From Sphingosinicella sp. (GTDB lineage: Bacteria; Pseudomonadota; Alphaproteobacteria; Sphingomonadales; Sphingomonadaceae): 64,000 nt of DNA. The stretch covers positions 186,001 through 250,000 of the forward strand of contig JACDEE010000002.1 of assembly GCA_013816585.1 (NCBI GenBank), in the 5' to 3' direction. Position numbers and translations under genes: made by a program. Under the pieces are notes generated by a model. It had not been told where the DNA came from. It was given only the letters and a program-made list of their open reading frames with translations, and made no database searches. This document shows, piece by piece, positions 19,209 through 31,782 of this stretch (within the stretch, counting starts at the first letter, position 1; every line of letters begins with the position of its first letter).

Positions 19209-20204
19209 GTGACTCCGGACATCCCGCTGGCGATCGCGCTCGGGGACCCCGCTGGGATCGGCCCCGAAATCGTCGCGAAAAGCTGGGAAAGGCGCCAGGC
19301 GGAAGGCCTGGCGCCTTTCTTCGCCGTCGGCAATCCAGAGGCGGTCGAAGCGGTCTGGCGGGGACCTGTGAGGGCTATAGCCGATCCGGGTGAAGCCGCC
19401 GAATGTTTCGACCGCGCCATTCCCATCATCCGCGTCGATAGCAATGCCCTTATCGTCCCCGGAACGCCGGACCTCGACGGCGCGCGCAGCTCGATCGACG
19501 CGCTCGAACTGGCGGTGGGCCTCACCCGTTCGGGAGCAGCCTCGGCCTTGGTCACCGGACCGGTTTCAAAGGCCCAATTATATGCCGTCGGCTTTGCCCA
19601 TCCCGGCCAGACCGAATTCGTGGCCGAACGCTGCGGCGTCGCCAGCGATCTGGTCGCGATGATGCTGGTGGGACCGAGTCTACGGACCGTGCCGGTTACC
19701 GTCCACATGCCGCTTCGCGACGTTCCGGCGGCGCTCACCATCGAGAAGATCGTTGCAAAGGCGCGCGCGACCGCCCGGGGATTGCAGCGCCAGTTCGCCA
19801 TAGCCGAGCCTCGCATCGCCGTCGCGGGCCTTAACCCCCATGCCGGGGAAGGCGGCGCCATGGGCCGTGACGAGGTGGAGGTGATCGAACCGGCGCTGAA
19901 GCGCCTCCGGGAAGAAGGAATATATGTGACTGGCCCTCACCCGGCCGACACCTTATTCCACGAACGCATGCGTAGCCGCTACGACGCCGCCCTTTGCATG
20001 TATCACGATCAGGCGCTGATCCCGCTGAAAACCCTTCATTTCGATGAAGGAGTGAACATGACCCTGGGCCTGCCGATCGTCCGCACCTCCCCCGATCACG
20101 GAACGGCCTTTGAAATTGCCGGAAAGAACCAGGCCCATCCCGGCGCGATGATCGCTGCCCTCCGGACGGCGGGCCGGGCCGCGTTTCACATGGCCCGCCC
20201 GTGA
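19209..20204 (+). CDS. pdxA: 4-hydroxythreonine-4-phosphate dehydrogenase
   Basis: PdxA oxidises 4-phosphohydroxy-L-threonine in the DXP-dependent route to pyridoxal phosphate. GTG 19209 gives [20 protein letters not shown] (331 residues), the family's usual start; another GTG at 19176 would add 11 residues. Metal-binding histidines occur in [23 protein letters not shown] and [11 protein letters not shown], the three signature blocks. [11 protein letters not shown] is also conserved. The stop overlaps the rsmA GTG start by 4 bases (GTGA). Confidence 0.93.
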   Translation: MTPDIPLAIALGDPAGIGPEIVAKSWERRQAEGLAPFFAVGNPEAVEAVWRGPVRAIADPGEAAECFDRAIPIIRVDSNALIVPGTPDLDGARSSIDALELAVGLTRSGAASALVTGPVSKAQLYAVGFAHPGQTEFVAERCGVASDLVAMMLVGPSLRTVPVTVHMPLRDVPAALTIEKIVAKARATARGLQRQFAIAEPRIAVAGLNPHAGEGGAMGRDEVEVIEPALKRLREEGIYVTGPHPADTLFHERMRSRYDAALCMYHDQALIPLKTLHFDEGVNMTLGLPIVRTSPDHGTAFEIAGKNQAHPGAMIAALRTAGRAAFHMARP

Positions 20205-21022
20205 AAGATTTGCCGCCGCTGCGCGATATCATCAAGCGGCACGGTCTCAGCGCGTCCAAAGCCCTCGGCCAGAATTTCCTGCTCGACGGCCAGTTGCTCG
20301 ACCGGATTGCAAGGGTCCCGGGACCGCTGAAGGGCGAGCGGGTATACGAGGTGGGCCCGGGACCCGGCGGGCTGACCCGTGCGCTGGTCAGTGCGGGAGC
20401 ATTTGTGACGGCGGTCGAGCGCGACCGGCGGTGCCTCCCTGCCCTTGACGAATTGTCCGAAGCCGCGCCCGGGCAACTGCAGGTGATCGAGGGCGACGCG
20501 CTCGCTATCGACGAGGCGCAGATAGCCGGCGAGGGGGCGCATGTTGTCGCCAATCTCCCCTATAATGTGGGAACCGCCTTGTTCGTCCGCTGGCTTGGCG
20601 GCGATGAATGGCCGCCCTGGTGGAAATCGCTCACTTTGATGTTTCAGCAGGAAGTCGCCGAACGTATCGTTGCGAAACCGGGGAGCGGCACTTACGGCCG
20701 GCTTTCCGTCCTTGCGCAGTGGCGTAGCGAAGCAAAGCTGGCGATGAAGGTCCACAGATCGGCCTTCGTGCCACCGCCCAAAGTGATGTCGGCAGTGGTG
20801 CATATCGTGCCGAAGGATGCCCCCGCCGGCGTGTCTGCTGCAAACCTGGAACGAATAACGGCCGCGGCCTTCGGACAAAGACGCAAGATGCTGCGGCAAA
20901 GCCTGAAGGGCCTTCCGGGTGCGCTGGAAGCCTTGGAACAGCTCGGCATTGATTCCGAACGGCGCGCGGAAACGCTCGGCGTCGAAGAATTCGTCGCGAT
21001 CGCGCGGACAATCAGCGCTTAA
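20201..21022 (+). CDS. rsmA: 16S rRNA A1518/A1519 dimethyltransferase
   Basis: RsmA (KsgA) dimethylates two adjacent adenines in the 3' terminal helix of 16S rRNA late in 30S assembly. The protein has 273 residues from GTG 20201. The SAM-binding motif I reads [14 protein letters not shown] (about residues 48-61), and the catalytic NLPYNVG (motif IV) follows at about 118. The N-terminal [10 protein letters not shown] and the C-terminal [14 protein letters not shown] are family signatures. It is the last gene of the lptD operon and overlaps the convergent TPR gene by 4 bases. Confidence 0.95.
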   Translation: MKDLPPLRDIIKRHGLSASKALGQNFLLDGQLLDRIARVPGPLKGERVYEVGPGPGGLTRALVSAGAFVTAVERDRRCLPALDELSEAAPGQLQVIEGDALAIDEAQIAGEGAHVVANLPYNVGTALFVRWLGGDEWPPWWKSLTLMFQQEVAERIVAKPGSGTYGRLSVLAQWRSEAKLAMKVHRSAFVPPPKVMSAVVHIVPKDAPAGVSAANLERITAAAFGQRRKMLRQSLKGLPGALEALEQLGIDSERRAETLGVEEFVAIARTISA

Positions 21023-21528
21023 TTCTTGGCCTCGGGCACCGCGGGCTCTGGCGCACGGGCGGTCAGCCTTTCGGGCGGCGGACCCTTGGCGATCGCCGCC
21101 GAGAGCGTCGTAGCCTGCGGACAGGGGGCCTTGCAGATCTTGTGAAGCTTCTCGAGATTTTGCTTTGCGCGCTCAACGGCGCCTCGCTGCACCAGCGCCT
21201 CGCCCTGTCCGGCGAGTGCCGTCGGATCATTCGGTTCCAGCTTCAGCGCCTCGGCGTAAAGCGCCACGGCCTTGCCGGGAAGTTTCTGCCCCTGGGCCAC
21301 TTGGGCGAGGCCCACATAAGCCGCCCGATTTCGCGGATCGATCACGAGAGCGCTCTCCAGGGCGTCGATCGCCGCATCATATTGGGCGGACGTCGTCAGC
21401 GCCTCCCCCTGCCGGACGAATGCCACCGACCGCGCATCGATCTGATCGTCGGGCTTTTGACCATGGCCCGCGCTCCCCATGGTCGCAAGGGCAAGCGCAA
21501 CCGACAGTGCGATGGGGGTAAGGCGCAT
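21019..21528 (-). CDS. Exported TPR-repeat protein
   Basis: A 169-residue protein with a signal peptide ([18 protein letters not shown]) and about two to three tetratricopeptide repeats over residues 40-125 ([42 protein letters not shown]). The start ATG 21528 is chosen because GGAG lies 6 bases upstream; an ATG at 21540 overlaps that site. Two cysteines (HKICKAPC) near the C-terminal end could form a disulfide. Its function is unknown; TPRs mediate protein contacts. It is downstream of rsmB on the same strand. Confidence 0.7.
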   Translation of the reverse strand: MRLTPIALSVALALATMGSAGHGQKPDDQIDARSVAFVRQGEALTTSAQYDAAIDALESALVIDPRNRAAYVGLAQVAQGQKLPGKAVALYAEALKLEPNDPTALAGQGEALVQRGAVERAKQNLEKLHKICKAPCPQATTLSAAIAKGPPPERLTARAPEPAVPEAKN

Positions 21529-21562
21529 CAAAATCTCCATAAACCTATCGCCGGCAAGCCTA

Positions 21563-22744
21563 TCATGGGACCCGCCAGCGCGCGACGAAAAAGCCGTCTG
21601 TCCCGTCATGCCCAGGTGTGAGCAGGCGCCCGGACCCGGCTTCCCTCCCGCCCGGAATAGGCAGGGTTTCCGAAACCATGCCTGAACGGCTGGCCTCGAA
21701 AGTGTCTGCCTGCCCCCTGCCCTCTTCTGTAAGCAACGAACAGACGGCGTAAACCAAATGTCCGCCCGGGCGCACCAGTTCCGCCGCCAGGCCGAGAAGA
21801 TGCGCCTGAAGGTTCACAAGCCGCGACAGGCGCTTGGGATCCAGTCGCCAGCGGCTTTCCGGATTGCGCCGCCAGGTGCCGGTTCCCGAACAGGGTGCAT
21901 CGACCAGAACCATGTCCGCTGTGGCTCTAAGGTCCGCAATGACATCCATCTCCGCCCCGGGATTGAGCAATCTTTGCTCGATGATGGTGGCACCCGCCCT
22001 TTCCGCCCGGGGCGCCAGGCGCGATAGCCGGTTCCGATCGGTGTCCAGCGCGATGATGCGTCCCCGATTGCCCATTTCGGCGGCGAGCGCGAGCGTCTTT
22101 CCCCCAGCACCTGCGCACAGATCGATGACCGTCATTCCGGGCTCGACGCCTGAAGCCAGCGACAGCAATTGGCTGCCCTCGTCCTGTACCTCGATCAGGC
22201 CGGAATGGTGCAAAGGATGTTCGTCCACCGCGAAACCGACAGGCAGCCTCAGCCCGATGGGAGACAAAGGCGTAAGCGTGGCTTCGGCGAGCGCGGCCTG
22301 CGCTTCCTCCCTGCGGCCTTTCAGGCGATTGATGCGCACATCGAGAGTCGCGCGGTACAACAGAGCGTCGAATTCCGCCGCGTCCAGCAGAAGGTCGAAG
22401 CGCTGGACGAGCCATGAAGGAGCGGCCGAGGCATCAACGGCAGCCTCGCCGTCCTGAACCGGAGCGGGGCCGTGCGGAGTGCCGTCGAACAGGGCCAGCA
22501 GGCTCTCTTCCTCCTGCGTGACGCCCAGCATGGCAGTCCTGCCCGATGCGGGGCGTTCGCCGGAACGACGTATGGCGCGATAGACCAGTTCCCTCACCGC
22601 CCTCCGGTCCTTGGAACCGGCATAGCGGCGCGTCTTGAAATAGCGGGCGATGATCGTGTCGGCAGCAGGGCCCGCATCGCGCGCCGCAGCGATAATATCG
22701 TCCAGCAGCTCGATCGCTGCCTGGACGCGTGCCGCGGGCATCAT
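21563..22744 (-). CDS. rsmB: RsmB-family rRNA cytosine-C5 methyltransferase
   Basis: The protein is a class I SAM-dependent RNA m5C methyltransferase; by family it most likely modifies 16S rRNA C967, although the exact site is inferred. The 393 residues contain an N-terminal NusB-like RNA-binding region (about 1-150) and the methyltransferase core. Motif I is LCAGAGGKTLALAAEMG, motif IV with one catalytic cysteine is DAPCSGTGTWRRNP, and motif VI carries the second cysteine in VYAVCSLLTEEG. It begins 9 bp after guaB on the same strand. Confidence 0.85.
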   Translation of the reverse strand: MMPAARVQAAIELLDDIIAAARDAGPAADTIIARYFKTRRYAGSKDRRAVRELVYRAIRRSGERPASGRTAMLGVTQEEESLLALFDGTPHGPAPVQDGEAAVDASAAPSWLVQRFDLLLDAAEFDALLYRATLDVRINRLKGRREEAQAALAEATLTPLSPIGLRLPVGFAVDEHPLHHSGLIEVQDEGSQLLSLASGVEPGMTVIDLCAGAGGKTLALAAEMGNRGRIIALDTDRNRLSRLAPRAERAGATIIEQRLLNPGAEMDVIADLRATADMVLVDAPCSGTGTWRRNPESRWRLDPKRLSRLVNLQAHLLGLAAELVRPGGHLVYAVCSLLTEEGRGQADTFEASRSGMVSETLPIPGGREAGSGRLLTPGHDGTDGFFVARWRVP

Positions 22745-22753
22745 CGACTGATC

Positions 22754-25763
<3,010 letters not shown>

Positions 25764-25804
25764 GCGGCGGCTTAGGATGCTCTCGGGGCCGCTTGCAAGA
25801 ATTT

Positions 25805-26614
25805 CTATCGGCGCGCCTTGGCGAGGACCGACCGCGCCTGGTCGACATGCATCGACTCGATCATCCGGCCTTCATGTCGTTCGGCCCCTCCGGTAGCGGC
25901 TTCAATAAGGCGCCTGGCGGCCTCGATCTCCGCTTCGTCGGGCGAAAACAGGCGATTGGCCGTTTCGATCTGGCTGGGGTGTATCAGGGATTTGCCATCG
26001 AAGCCGAAAGATCGGCCTTCTTCGCATTGGCGGGCGAGGCCGGCATCGTCCGCCAGACCATTATAGACACCGTCGAACGCGGCGACGCGATGGGCCCGCG
26101 CCGCCAGAACGATCATCTGCAGGCTATGGTGAAGGCCGAACCGGCTTCCGCCCACCGGCAGCCCGAGATCGGCGGAAAGATCGTTGGTCCCCGCAATCAG
26201 TCCAGCGGTGGCCGGCGCAATCGCGCTGGCGTGCAAGACGCCGGCCGCGGTCTCGATCATCGCCAGGGCCGGCTTGGTCGTGAGGTTCGCCGTATCCCTG
26301 ATCTGATCGGGATTCTCGGCCTTTGGAAGAATGACGAAATCTGCCTTGCTGTTGCGAAGCGCCACCACGTCCGACCCGTAATATTCTCCCCCCGCAGCAT
26401 TGATCCTGATGGCGGTGAGGCGGTCGCCAAAACCTTCCGCCACTGCCGCGACCGCAGCGCGGCGGGCCTCCTCCTTATCGGCATCCTTCACCGCATCTTC
26501 GCAATCGAGGATGATCATGTCGGCATCAAGCTCTCTCGCTTTCTCGATCGCGCGCGGGTTGGACGCGGGCAGAAAGAGGATGGAGCGGCAAAGGCGGAGG
26601 CGGGATTGGGGCAT
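25805..26614 (-). CDS. HpcH/HpaI-family CoA ester lyase (CitE-like)
   Basis: The 269-residue TIM-barrel protein belongs to the citrate lyase beta / malyl-CoA lyase superfamily. The start RLCRSILFLPASNPRAIEKA is typical. Magnesium and substrate residues lie in ILDCEDAV, ALAMIETAAGV and AGTNDLSADLG, and the C-terminal DGKSLIHPSQIE is the CoA-proximal signature. No citF or citD is adjacent, so it is not a citrate lyase subunit. A citramalyl-, malyl- or 3-hydroxyacyl-CoA lyase or thioesterase role is possible. It is divergent from the SPFH gene. Confidence 0.8.
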   Translation of the reverse strand: MPQSRLRLCRSILFLPASNPRAIEKARELDADMIILDCEDAVKDADKEEARRAAVAAVAEGFGDRLTAIRINAAGGEYYGSDVVALRNSKADFVILPKAENPDQIRDTANLTTKPALAMIETAAGVLHASAIAPATAGLIAGTNDLSADLGLPVGGSRFGLHHSLQMIVLAARAHRVAAFDGVYNGLADDAGLARQCEEGRSFGFDGKSLIHPSQIETANRLFSPDEAEIEAARRLIEAATGGAERHEGRMIESMHVDQARSVLAKARR

Positions 26615-26688
26615 GATCCGATTCTGCTTGGAAGCGGGGCCGCTTGTCTACATGATAACGTCAATTCGCATCTTGGGGAGGTCGAGCG

Positions 26689-27672
26689 ATGGAAATCACT
26701 GCAATGTTCTTTGTTCTGCTGCTGGTCATCATCTACTTGATGGCGAGCATCAAGATCGTCCGCCAAGGCTATCATTATACGATAGAATATTTTGGACGTT
26801 TTACGACGGTCGCCCATCCTGGCTTCAATTTCTTTCCGGCTTTCTTCTATCGCGTAGGCCGCAAGGTAAACATGATGGAGCAGGTGCTCGACATTCCGGG
26901 GCAGGAGATCATCACCAAGGACAATGCCATGGTGTCGACCGACGGCGTTGTCTTCTTCCAGGTGCTGGATGCGGCAAAGGGCGCCTATGAAGTTTCGGAC
27001 CTCTATCTTTCGATCATGCAGCTCACGACCACCAATTTGCGCACCGTCATGGGTTCAATGGATTTGGACGAAACCTTGTCCAAGCGCGACGAGATCAATG
27101 CGCGGTTGCTGTCGGTGGTCGACCAGGCGACCGAATCCTGGGGGGTCAAGATCACCCGGGTCGAGATCAAGGATATTCGCCCCCCCGCCGACATCGTCAA
27201 TGCCATGGGCCGGCAGATGAAAGCGGAACGCGAGAAACGCGCTGTGATCCTTGAAGCGGAAGGCAGCCGCGCGTCGGAAATCCTTCGGGCGGAGGGACAA
27301 AAGCAGAGCCAGATACTCGAAGCCGAGGGCCGCCGCGAAGCCGCCTTTCGTGATTCCGAAGCGCGCGAGCGTGAGGCAGAGGCCGAAGCGAAGGCAACCG
27401 AGCTGGTCTCCAACGCCATTGCCGGCGGTAACCCGCAGGCCATCAATTATTTCATCGCTCAAAAATATGTCGAAGCGATCGGGCTTTTTGCCACCTCGCC
27501 CAATGCCAAGACGATCCTGTTCCCGGTCGAAGCGACCCAGCTGATGGGCACCCTCGGCGGCATTGGCGAGCTGGCGCGCGAGGCGCTCAGCCAAAGCGGC
27601 GGCGTTTTACCCCCGCCCCCTCCCACGCCCCCGGCCAAACGGCGCGGACCCTTTGAAGGGAAAGAGCAATGA
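26689..27672 (+). CDS. SPFH/Band-7 membrane protein (stomatin-like)
   Basis: Prokaryotic stomatins form membrane-anchored rings that organise lipid microdomains and associate with proteases. The 327-residue protein has one N-terminal transmembrane helix (about 4-22, MFFVLLLVIIYLMASI), the SPFH domain at about 25-210, and a long charged coiled coil (residues about 180-240, rich in EAEGRREAAF-type repeats). The C-terminus ends in a proline-rich tail (LPPPPPTPPAKRR). A good Shine-Dalgarno (GGGGAGG) precedes ATG 26689. It overlaps the nfeD-like gene by 4 bases, the usual pairing. Confidence 0.9.
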   Translation: MEITAMFFVLLLVIIYLMASIKIVRQGYHYTIEYFGRFTTVAHPGFNFFPAFFYRVGRKVNMMEQVLDIPGQEIITKDNAMVSTDGVVFFQVLDAAKGAYEVSDLYLSIMQLTTTNLRTVMGSMDLDETLSKRDEINARLLSVVDQATESWGVKITRVEIKDIRPPADIVNAMGRQMKAEREKRAVILEAEGSRASEILRAEGQKQSQILEAEGRREAAFRDSEAREREAEAEAKATELVSNAIAGGNPQAINYFIAQKYVEAIGLFATSPNAKTILFPVEATQLMGTLGGIGELAREALSQSGGVLPPPPPTPPAKRRGPFEGKEQ

Positions 27673-28142
27673 ACCTCGGAGACCTCGGCATCGAGCCGCA
27701 ATGGTGGTGGCTGATCATCGCTGCGATATTGGGAATAGCCGAGATACTGGTCCCGGGCGTATTCCTCATCTGGCTGGCGGCGGCTGCCGCGATTACGGGC
27801 TTTATCGCCCTTGCCACCGGTATTTCGCTGGCTTTCCAGTTCGGCCTGTTCGCTTTGCTGGCTCTGGGCGCCGTCTATTGGGGCCGGCGCTGGTATTCGA
27901 ACAACCCGATCGTGAGCAGCGACCCCCTGCTCAACGATCGCGCCGGGCGCTTGATTGGCGAGACGGTGGTCGTGGTGAGCGCGATCGAAAATGGAAGCGG
28001 TCGGGTAAAAGTCGGCGATAGCGTCTGGATCGCCAAGGGCCCGGATGCCGAAATCGGCGCCCGGATGCGGATCGTGGGCGCCGACGGAACCTGTCTCAAG
28101 GTGGAGCCGGCGGTCATTCCGCATTCTCCCGCCATCGGCTGA
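27669..28142 (+). CDS. NfeD-like membrane protein
   Basis: Partner of the upstream SPFH protein. The 157 residues have two to three transmembrane helices: about 14-36 (WWWLIIAAILGIAEILVPG) and a long hydrophobic stretch 38-75. A C-terminal OB-fold domain follows (about 85-150; RAGRLIGETVVVVSAIENG, GDSVWIAKGPDAEIGARM). It is the short NfeD form without the N-terminal ClpP-like protease domain. Its ATG overlaps the SPFH stop (ATGA), implying translational coupling. Confidence 0.88.
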   Translation: MNLGDLGIEPQWWWLIIAAILGIAEILVPGVFLIWLAAAAAITGFIALATGISLAFQFGLFALLALGAVYWGRRWYSNNPIVSSDPLLNDRAGRLIGETVVVVSAIENGSGRVKVGDSVWIAKGPDAEIGARMRIVGADGTCLKVEPAVIPHSPAIG

Positions 28143-28157
28143 TTTGAGGATTGCAGC

Positions 28158-29999
28158 ATGATTGAACTGGACCGGCGTCATTTCCTGGGCGCCGCGGGCG
28201 CGCTTGCCGTTGGACAAGGCCTGTCCGCCTGCACCTCATTGGCCGGCCAGACACCTGCGACCGATGCCGCGGTTCAGGGCCTGCTCGGGGGAATGGCCGA
28301 AGAGCTGCTCGCCGAATATCCTGAAAATGCGTCCGCGCTCGGTATCGACAAAGATGCGCGCGCTTCCCTTAAATCCAGGCTGACGGACCGTTCCCCCGCC
28401 GGCACCCGCCGCCGGGCCGCTTCTGCGGCGCAACGCCTCGACCTGTTGAAGGCAGTGGATGCCAGCGGCCTCAGTCCCGCCACCCGGATCGATCTGGGGG
28501 TAGTCCAGGCAGCACATGAGCTCGCGGTGGAGGGCAGCCGCTTCCCCTTTGGCGACGTCGCGGTCCTCAATAATCAATGGTCCTACCGCAATGGGCCCTA
28601 TGTCGTGGCGCAGAATATTGGCGCTTTCGTGGAAATACCGGATTTCCTCGACAGCAATCACGGCATCGCCGCAAGGGCCGACGCAGATGCCTATCTGGCA
28701 CGGCTGGAGGATTATGCGGGTGCGCTGGATGGAGAGACCGCACGTCTCAACCATGACGGGTCGCTAGGAGTGATCGCGCCCGCATTCCTGCTCGACAAGA
28801 CCCTGAAGCAGATGAAATCGGCCCGTGCCATGCCGGTGGGCGAATGGGGCCTGGTAGGCTCCCTTGCCCGGCGAACTGCCGAAATGCAGGGCGATTATGC
28901 GCGGCGTGCGGCCCAAATTGTCAGCGACAAGATCGCGCCGGCGCTGGATCGGCAGATCGCGGAACTGGAGCGTCATCGCGCCCGCGCCAACCAGGATGCG
29001 GGCGTGTGGAAGCTGCCCGATGGCGAAGCTTATTACGCCTGGGCGCTAAAGACAGCGACTACCTCGGTTCGTACACCGGAGGAGGTCCATCAGATGGGCC
29101 TCCACCAGCTGCGCGAGCTTTCGGCGGCAATGGATCCATTGCTTCGCGCCCAGGGGCTGACCAAAGGCACGGTCGGCGAACGCATGACTGCTCTGGGCAA
29201 GGATGCGCGTTTTCTATTCCCCAACAATGATGGGGGTCGCACGCAAATCCTGGATTATATCAATGGCCGCGTTGCGGATGTTCGCAAACGACTTCCAAAG
29301 GCTTTCGCTACGCTCGTTCCGGGCAATCTCATCGTCAAGCGCGTGCCGCCGGAAATCGAGGCCGGGGCGCCGGGCGGTTATGCCGCTGCCGGCTCGATCG
29401 ACGGTTCGGTCCCCGGCAATTATTATATCAATCTGCGGGATACCTCGATCTGGCCGCGCTACGCGCTCCCGACGCTCACCTATCATGAGGGCATTCCCGG
29501 CCATATCTGGCAGGGCGAATATACCTATAAGCTGCCGCTCATCCGGTCGTTGCTTGCCTTCAATGCTTATTCCGAAGGCTGGGCGCTTTATGCCGAACAG
29601 CTAGCCGACGAACTCGGCGTCTATGAGGAAGACCCGATCGGGCGCCTCGGCTATCTGCAATCCATGTCGTTCCGCGCCTGTCGCCTCGTCGTGGACACCG
29701 GCCTGCATTCCAAACGCTGGACGCGAGACCAGGCGATAAACTGGTTTGCCACCACCAACGGATCAACGATTGAGGAAGTGAGCGGCGAAGTGGATCGCTA
29801 TTGCGCCTGGCCCGGACAGGCCTGCGGGTACAAGGTCGGGCATAACGAGATCAACCGGTTGCGCGACAAGGCCGTGGCCGCATTGGCCGACCGCTATGAC
29901 CTGCGTACCTTCGACGACGCTTTGGTTAAGGGCGGCGCGGTTCCACTGACACAGCTCGAACGCGTGATCGATACCTATATCCAGGCACGGAGCGGCTGA
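28158..29999 (+). CDS. DUF885 family Tat-exported lipoprotein
   Basis: A 613-residue protein. The N-terminus carries a twin-arginine signal (RRHFLGAAG) ending in a lipobox (GLSAC), so it is probably exported folded and lipid-anchored. DUF885 proteins look like zinc metallopeptidases: the motif HEGIPGH near residue 445 and the downstream NAYSEGWALYAEQL glutamate form a gluzincin-like set. The substrate is unknown. It follows the nfeD-like gene by 15 bp, possibly in the same transcript, and ends inside a perfect hairpin shared with the convergent pckA. Confidence 0.85.
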   Translation: MIELDRRHFLGAAGALAVGQGLSACTSLAGQTPATDAAVQGLLGGMAEELLAEYPENASALGIDKDARASLKSRLTDRSPAGTRRRAASAAQRLDLLKAVDASGLSPATRIDLGVVQAAHELAVEGSRFPFGDVAVLNNQWSYRNGPYVVAQNIGAFVEIPDFLDSNHGIAARADADAYLARLEDYAGALDGETARLNHDGSLGVIAPAFLLDKTLKQMKSARAMPVGEWGLVGSLARRTAEMQGDYARRAAQIVSDKIAPALDRQIAELERHRARANQDAGVWKLPDGEAYYAWALKTATTSVRTPEEVHQMGLHQLRELSAAMDPLLRAQGLTKGTVGERMTALGKDARFLFPNNDGGRTQILDYINGRVADVRKRLPKAFATLVPGNLIVKRVPPEIEAGAPGGYAAAGSIDGSVPGNYYINLRDTSIWPRYALPTLTYHEGIPGHIWQGEYTYKLPLIRSLLAFNAYSEGWALYAEQLADELGVYEEDPIGRLGYLQSMSFRACRLVVDTGLHSKRWTRDQAINWFATTNGSTIEEVSGEVDRYCAWPGQACGYKVGHNEINRLRDKAVAALADRYDLRTFDDALVKGGAVPLTQLERVIDTYIQARSG

Positions 30000-30010
30000 G
30001 GCCGCTCCGT
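29987..30010. terminator. Bidirectional hairpin between DUF885 gene and pckA
   Basis: ACGGAGCGGC (29987-29996) and GCCGCTCCGT (30001-30010) form a perfect 10-bp stem with the tetraloop TGAG, which contains the stop codon of the DUF885 gene. There is no T-run on either side, so it is either a Rho-assisted or an mRNA-end-protecting hairpin; the symmetric stem would serve both converging transcripts. Confidence 0.6.
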
Positions 30011-30020
30011 CGGCGTGGCC

Positions 30021-31616
30021 TCAGGCTGCGCTGGGGGCTGCTTCCATGACGCCCTGATCGACGTGCGCTTCGAACTTGGCGAAATTGTCGATAAACAATT
30101 TCACCAACTTGGCGGCGGTAGCGTCATAACCGGCTTTGTCGGCCCAGGTTTCGCGCGGGTTGAGGATGGAGCGGTCCACGCCCGGAACGCTGACCGGAAC
30201 CTCGAAACCGAAATTATCGTCGACCCGGAATTCGGCATTCTTCAGGCTTCCGTCGAGCGCGGCGTTCAAAAGCGCGCGGGTGGCCTTGATCGGCATACGC
30301 TTGCCGACGCCATATTTTCCGCCGGTCCAGCCGGTATTGACCAGCCAGCAATCGACATTGCCCTTGGCGATCCGCTCCTTGAGCAAATTGCCGTAGACCG
30401 AAGGATGACGCGGCATGAACGGGGCGCCGAAGCAAGTCGAGAAGGTGGCTTCCGGTTCGGTCACGCCGATCTCGGTGCCCGCGACTTTCGCGGTATAGCC
30501 CGATAGAAAATGGTACATCGCCTGGTCGGGCGTTAGCTTGGCGATCGGAGGCAACACGCCGAACGCATCGGCGGTGAGCATGACGATATTGCGCGGCACC
30601 GGCCCCATGTTATCGGCCGACGCATTGGGAATGAAGTCGATCGGATAGGCGCCGCGGCTATTTTCCGCGAGGCTGTTGTCATCGAAATCGAGCTCGCGCG
30701 TTTCGGGGTCGATCACGACGTTTTCGAGCACGGTCCCGAAGCGGCGCGTGGTTGCATAGATTTCGGGCTCGGCCTCTTCCGACAAACGGATCATCTTGGC
30801 GTAGCAACCGCCTTCGAAATTGAAGACCGCCGTATCGGACCAGCCATGTTCGTCATCGCCGATCAGCGTACGGCTCGCATCGGCCGAAAGGGTGGTCTTG
30901 CCGGTTCCGGAAAGGCCGAAGAATACGGCGGTATCGCCCTTGGGCCCGATATTGGCCGAACAATGCATCGGCATGACGCCCTTAACGGGAAGCAGGTAGT
31001 TGAGGATGCCGAAGACCGATTTCTTCATCTCGCCGGCATAGGCCGTGCCGCCGATCAGGATCAGCTTTTCGCTGAGATTGACTGCGACGACCGTTTCCGT
31101 GCGGGTGCCATGACGGGCGGGATCGGCCACGAAGGTCGGCAGGTCAATGATCGTGAATTCGGGCGTGAAGCCGGGAAGCTCTTCGCTCTCCGGACGAACC
31201 AACAAAGTGCGAATGAACAGATTGTGCCAGGCGAGTTCGTTGATGACGCGAACATTGACGCGGTGCTCGGGCTGCGAGCCTCCGAACAGGTCGGCAACGA
31301 ACAGGGTCTCTTTCTTCGCCAGCTCAGCGAGGAAGTCCGCCTTCAGGGCAGCGAACTGCTCGGTCGAAATCGACTTGGCATTGTCCCACCAGATATTATT
31401 CTCGGTCTCCGCGTCGCGGACCATGAACTTGTCCTTGGCCGAACGGCCGGTATGCTTGCCCGTCTTGACCACCAAAGGTCCGTCCTTGGCGAGCACACCT
31501 TCGCCACGCCGCACCGCCTGTTCGACCAGGGCGGCGGTCTGGAGGTTCCAGTGCTGCTCTGCCGAGGTCTCGATCCCCTGATCGGCAAGTGTGTAAGCGG
31601 GCACTCGATTGGCCAC
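30021..31616 (-). CDS. pckA: Phosphoenolpyruvate carboxykinase (ATP)
   Basis: PckA converts oxaloacetate and ATP to PEP and CO2, the entry to gluconeogenesis. The 531-residue protein shows the P-loop [14 protein letters not shown], the preceding HCSANIG metal site, and [27 protein letters not shown] is the C-terminal signature of the ATP-type enzyme. It is divergent from chvI, and a minus-strand promoter is recognisable at 31679-31707. In several alphaproteobacteria pckA is next to chvI-chvG and responds to ChvI, which fits this arrangement. Confidence 0.96.
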   Translation of the reverse strand: MANRVPAYTLADQGIETSAEQHWNLQTAALVEQAVRRGEGVLAKDGPLVVKTGKHTGRSAKDKFMVRDAETENNIWWDNAKSISTEQFAALKADFLAELAKKETLFVADLFGGSQPEHRVNVRVINELAWHNLFIRTLLVRPESEELPGFTPEFTIIDLPTFVADPARHGTRTETVVAVNLSEKLILIGGTAYAGEMKKSVFGILNYLLPVKGVMPMHCSANIGPKGDTAVFFGLSGTGKTTLSADASRTLIGDDEHGWSDTAVFNFEGGCYAKMIRLSEEAEPEIYATTRRFGTVLENVVIDPETRELDFDDNSLAENSRGAYPIDFIPNASADNMGPVPRNIVMLTADAFGVLPPIAKLTPDQAMYHFLSGYTAKVAGTEIGVTEPEATFSTCFGAPFMPRHPSVYGNLLKERIAKGNVDCWLVNTGWTGGKYGVGKRMPIKATRALLNAALDGSLKNAEFRVDDNFGFEVPVSVPGVDRSILNPRETWADKAGYDATAAKLVKLFIDNFAKFEAHVDQGVMEAAPSAA

Positions 31617-31678
31617 CTTAAATCTCCCTGGAAATGGACTTGGAACAGCGGAACCGGCGCTGCGGCTTAGTTGCCGCC

Positions 31679-31707
31679 CGCATAGCGAGCAGGCCCGCTT
31701 TCGTCAA
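31679..31707 (-). promoter_or_regulatory. Probable sigma-70-type promoter of pckA
   Basis: Read on the minus strand, TTGACG (31702-31707) and TATGCG (31679-31684) are separated by exactly 17 bp and lie about 65 bases upstream of the pckA start codon. The -35 is near consensus, the -10 weak, which would suit an activated promoter. Repeated sequence blocks lie just upstream (31713-31766). Confidence 0.45.
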
Positions 31708-31712
31708 AGCCT

Positions 31713-31766
31713 GCCTTTGGTTGCGGCTTGAGACCCGATTTACTAAGACCCGCCTTCAGGTTGCGG
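31713..31766. promoter_or_regulatory. Paired repeats in the pckA-chvI spacer (candidate operator)
   Basis: GCCTTTGGTTGCGG (31713-31726) and GCCTTCAGGTTGCGG (31752-31766) are near-identical direct repeats whose GGTTGCGG cores are 40 bp apart, about four helical turns. A second pair, AGACCCG, occurs at 31731-31737 and 31746-31752. The blocks lie just upstream of the pckA -35 and just before chvI. ChvI itself is the obvious candidate binder, but this is inference. Confidence 0.35.
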
Positions 31767-31782
31767 GGAAGGCTTTTCGAGC

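Noticed and set aside
26590-26650. Possible third copy of the palindromic repeat at the citE-like start
   Set aside because: It lacks the AAAA/TTTT closing stem and pairs poorly.
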